A stretch of DNA of 64,000 bases from the NCBI GenBank assembly GCA_030407315.1, contig JALQPE010000171.1, positions 62,001-126,000 on the forward strand, in the 5' to 3' direction. The translations under genes were made by a program, and so were the position numbers. Within the stretch, counting starts at the first letter, position 1, and each line of letters begins with the position of its first letter. Below are positions 61,410 to 64,000 of this stretch, in pieces. The notes below the pieces were generated by a model. That model was not told the DNA's origin and ran no database searches. It worked only from the letters and a program-made list of their open reading frames with translations. The stretch is from Asparagopsis taxiformis (Eukaryota > Rhodophyta > Florideophyceae > Bonnemaisoniales > Bonnemaisoniaceae).

Positions 61410-63770
61410 TTACAGTTTTGTCTTGGACGGCCGTGTAGCAGCGAGAATTGCGTCAATACTTTGGTCCAGTTGTTGTGCCGATCGAATCGGCGACTTGAAT
61501 GGCCCTGAAGGCAACGAAAACCGCAATACGTTCCTTTCTCTCGACGATTCAATGACCACAACTTCCAATTCATCCCCTTTCGAGACCATGCTCCGAACGT
61601 CCGGATACCGTAACCTGTCCACTGAAACCTTGGCACCATCATTTCCATCAATAGACACGACGTCGTTTATTTGCATCTTCGACACGTGCAAAATGCCTGA
61701 CGTGGTGCCATTTGCGACATCCAAAACAGCAAAAGTTTGCTTCACATCCGTCACTTTGCCAATCAGCTTGGTACCAATCTCAATATCAGCCAATGCTCTA
61801 CCGAGCAGCTCTCGTGCTTTCGATGCCGACTCCAAATCGGGACCCTCGATTCTAATGCGCTCATGGCGCCCTTCAAAAAGTAATCGCGCGTTCGATTTCT
61901 CCTCAATGTCCCGCAATCCTGCAGCGCGATCCTTCAATAGTGTCTTCACAGTTACACCAACGTCAACCGGCACATGCAAAACACGAGGCGCGTTGGTAGA
62001 CATACTATTCCTCTCCACTCCGCACTGATCATGCATTTTCGACAATATACAACCCAGTGCATCTTGTGCCTTTGTCAAAACTTTATCCACAATTTGTAGC
62101 GGCAACCCCGACTCGCATTTGACATCCATCTGACAAGCAGTAAGACCTGACATAGTTCCGGCAACCTTCATGTCCATATCACCAAAATGATCCTCTGCGC
62201 CCAGAATATCTGTGAGGATCACATGGTCGTCTTCATCTTGTGGGAATCGCGCACCACTCACAAGCCCCATAGCTACACCAGCTACACTTTCGCGAATCGG
62301 CGCACCCGCGTCTGCAAGCGCAAGCGAGCCGGCGCATATCGTCGCCATAGAACTCGAACCATCCGATGCCAAAACCTCTGCAGATAGTCGAAGCGCATAC
62401 GGATACTCGTCATCAGCATTGCCATCCTGCGATGTCACACTGTTTGAAATGTCCAACACAGGCAGCAGTGCTCGTTCCGCTAGCGAACTATGTCCCACTT
62501 CACGACGATTTGCCGTACCAGCAAAACGACCTGCTTCGCCCGTCGCATACGGTGGGAATGAATAATGCACAAAAAACGGCCGATCCATGCCGGCACCTGC
62601 AATGTCCACATACTCCTCCGTCCTTAAAGAACGTCTCTTCAGTCCAATTGTAGCACATGCCAAAACTTGAGTATCGCCCCGTTCAAACAAGGCACTGCCA
62701 TGTACATTGCCGGGCAGCACATTTCTCTCGCAGCGTACCGGGCGAATATCATCAAAAGTACGACCGTCAATACGAACGCGGTCGCGTAACAAAACTGTGC
62801 GATAAACATGTCTTGCTGCGAGCTGTGCCTGACGGAGAACATCCTTCATTGGAAAATGTCCAAAGTGCTCCAAAATAGCTTCTTGAGCCTCAGTGACCAC
62901 ACAGGCACGATGCGATTTACCCGGAGCATCGCGGCATTTCACAAAAGCATGTTCGTATACAGAAATCGAATGTTCATAAATTGCCTTCAAATCCTTTTCA
63001 TCCACCACGACCTTCTCGACATGATCAACGGGCATACGTCTAGGAAACGAACTGGCACCTTGTTCAGTGCGCAATTGGCCCACAAGTTGTCCGAGCTGTT
63101 TCTGCAGCGGGATCATAGCCAGGGCAGCATCGGTTGCTTTACGCAGCGTTTCAATCACAACATGTCGTTTCACGCCGCCACGACCGGCATCGAATAGCAA
63201 CGAAAGCAAGCGTCCGTCGGTATTAACAGCGACAAAAGTGCATAAATCTGCGCGTGAAACCTCATCCTCCGACGGGAATACGATGACTTGGCCGTCGACG
63301 CACACGGCACGGGCGGCGCCAACGGGCCCCTGCCACTCTATGCCGGCGGATACAATCGCTGCAGACGCGGCATTAACGGCGAGGGCATCGACAGATAATC
63401 CGGGCCCGCTGAGAACGGAGACGGTGATTTGGGCAGGCTGCGAAAGCAGGGGTCGGAGAGAGCGGTCAATGAGTCGGGAAGTTAGTAGCTCGGATTGGAC
63501 GGGCTGCAGCTCGCGACGAGCCCATGTGGCTGGAATTACGCCGTGGGCGGCTGCACGGGAACGGAAATCAGCGATGAGATGGCCGTCTGGCGATGGGGCG
63601 TATGTGGCGAGGAGAGTTAGATCGCCGTGTTGGAGCGTTGCTGCGCCCGGCGTCAGACGCGCTAGACGACCGGATGAGAGACGAAGAGGATGAGTTGGAG
63701 GTGAGGCTCTTAGGGCTGGGAGAGTTGCTGTCACGGTTGTTGATAATGCGGATACTATTCGACCGAGCAT
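61410..63770 (-). CDS. PNPT1: Organellar polyribonucleotide nucleotidyltransferase (PNPase)
   Basis: 786 residues from the first ATG at 63770. The N-terminal 25 residues are basic/hydroxylated (MLGRIVSALSTTVTATLPALRASP), consistent with mitochondrial or plastid import. Then RNase PH domain 1 (LLATYAPSPDGHLIADFR...PATWARRELQP), the helical linker, RNase PH domain 2 (RIDGRTFDDIRPV, GSALFERGDTQVLACATIG, SFPPYATGEAGRF, RREVGHSSLAERAL and the catalytic Asp region DEDDHVILTDILGAEDHFGDMD), a KH segment and an S1 domain (GKVTDVKQTFAVLDVANGTTSGILHVSKM). It degrades RNA phosphorolytically from 3' ends. No intron. Confidence 0.96.
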   Translation of the reverse strand: MLGRIVSALSTTVTATLPALRASPPTHPLRLSSGRLARLTPGAATLQHGDLTLLATYAPSPDGHLIADFRSRAAAHGVIPATWARRELQPVQSELLTSRLIDRSLRPLLSQPAQITVSVLSGPGLSVDALAVNAASAAIVSAGIEWQGPVGAARAVCVDGQVIVFPSEDEVSRADLCTFVAVNTDGRLLSLLFDAGRGGVKRHVVIETLRKATDAALAMIPLQKQLGQLVGQLRTEQGASSFPRRMPVDHVEKVVVDEKDLKAIYEHSISVYEHAFVKCRDAPGKSHRACVVTEAQEAILEHFGHFPMKDVLRQAQLAARHVYRTVLLRDRVRIDGRTFDDIRPVRCERNVLPGNVHGSALFERGDTQVLACATIGLKRRSLRTEEYVDIAGAGMDRPFFVHYSFPPYATGEAGRFAGTANRREVGHSSLAERALLPVLDISNSVTSQDGNADDEYPYALRLSAEVLASDGSSSMATICAGSLALADAGAPIRESVAGVAMGLVSGARFPQDEDDHVILTDILGAEDHFGDMDMKVAGTMSGLTACQMDVKCESGLPLQIVDKVLTKAQDALGCILSKMHDQCGVERNSMSTNAPRVLHVPVDVGVTVKTLLKDRAAGLRDIEEKSNARLLFEGRHERIRIEGPDLESASKARELLGRALADIEIGTKLIGKVTDVKQTFAVLDVANGTTSGILHVSKMQINDVVSIDGNDGAKVSVDRLRYPDVRSMVSKGDELEVVVIESSRERNVLRFSLPSGPFKSPIRSAQQLDQSIDAILAATRPSKTKL

Positions 63771-63957
63771 TTTGGTGGATGCATAGAGATTGCGAGCGCT
63801 CTTGACGCGGTCGTCGTCTCGACGGCTGATCAATTGGAATGCCGAATCTGGGTGCTTCACAGCAACTAGTCATTGCTGGTATCGAATGATACCGAGTACG
63901 AACCATCAATATTTTAAGATATAATTTCTGTGATCCAATCCAATTTCGTCAACAAAG

Positions 63958-64000
63958 ATGTACTCTCGAAAGCGAATGGGTTCACATCTGAGCACATTCA
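63958..64000 (+). CDS. Possible start of a gene cut by the right edge
   Basis: ATG at 63958 in the context AACAAAG-ATG opens a 14-codon frame (MYSRKRMGSHLSTF) without a stop before the edge, divergent from PNPase with 187 bp between starts. Spacing matches other divergent pairs here, but the stretch is too short to identify. Confidence 0.25.
   Translation, partial: MYSRKRMGSHLSTF

Overview
The window looks like nuclear DNA of an intron-poor, gene-dense eukaryote. I find about 37 protein genes on both strands, of which 35 are complete and one is cut by each edge. There are no operons, and many neighbours are divergent pairs sharing a short promoter. Only six genes need an intron, and every intron is 70-96 nt with a GTA[C/A/T] donor and an AG acceptor. 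A plant-type GH35 beta-galactosidase, an ALDH22-type aldehyde dehydrogenase, a single-repeat MYB ending in THAQKYF, a SnRK1/AMPK-type kinase and two proteins starting Met-Ala-Phe-Val (like red-algal plastid transit peptides) suggest an alga, most likely a rhodophyte. That assignment is inference; another intron-poor protist is possible.

Layout. 0-10 kb: the 5' part of a zinc-finger gene, 3.5 kb of non-coding DNA, an SDR oxidoreductase, a patatin-like phospholipase and the GH35 enzyme. 10.2-14.6 kb: a gene-free block full of short pentanucleotide arrays. 14.6-26.5 kb: a BED zinc finger-alpha/beta hydrolase fusion, a GRAM protein, a PH-AGC kinase, a protein O-mannosyltransferase without MIR domains, two related four-helix membrane proteins tail to tail, the mRNA export factor Rae1 and acyl-CoA-binding protein. 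26.7-33 kb: the UCH37 deubiquitinase, a small putative plastid protein, a proline-rich protein and a divergent H3-H4 pair. 33-45 kb: a frameshifted ALDH22, a coiled-coil MYB, a secreted Cys-rich peptide, a GH47 mannosidase and a 1400-residue PDXDC1-like protein. 45-64 kb: an F-box/LRR - CSN5 - F-box/LRR cluster, a SnRK1 kinase, a DGK1-type lipid kinase, a plastid GNAT-glyoxalase fusion, a DUF1772 protein, cytosolic ENGase, a PPX1-type polyphosphatase, an acetyl-CoA transporter and organellar PNPase.

Functional themes. Glycoprotein processing recurs (O-mannosyltransferase, GH47, ENGase, GH35, and an acetyl-CoA transporter of the ER type). So does ubiquitin/Nedd8 control (CSN5 flanked by two F-box/LRR genes, plus UCH37). 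Lipid metabolism is represented by patatin, ACBP, the DGK1-like kinase, SDR and ALDH22. The most unusual items are the BED-hydrolase fusion, the repeated Trp motif in the tail of the PDXDC1-like protein, the GNAT-glyoxalase fusion and the pentanucleotide block.
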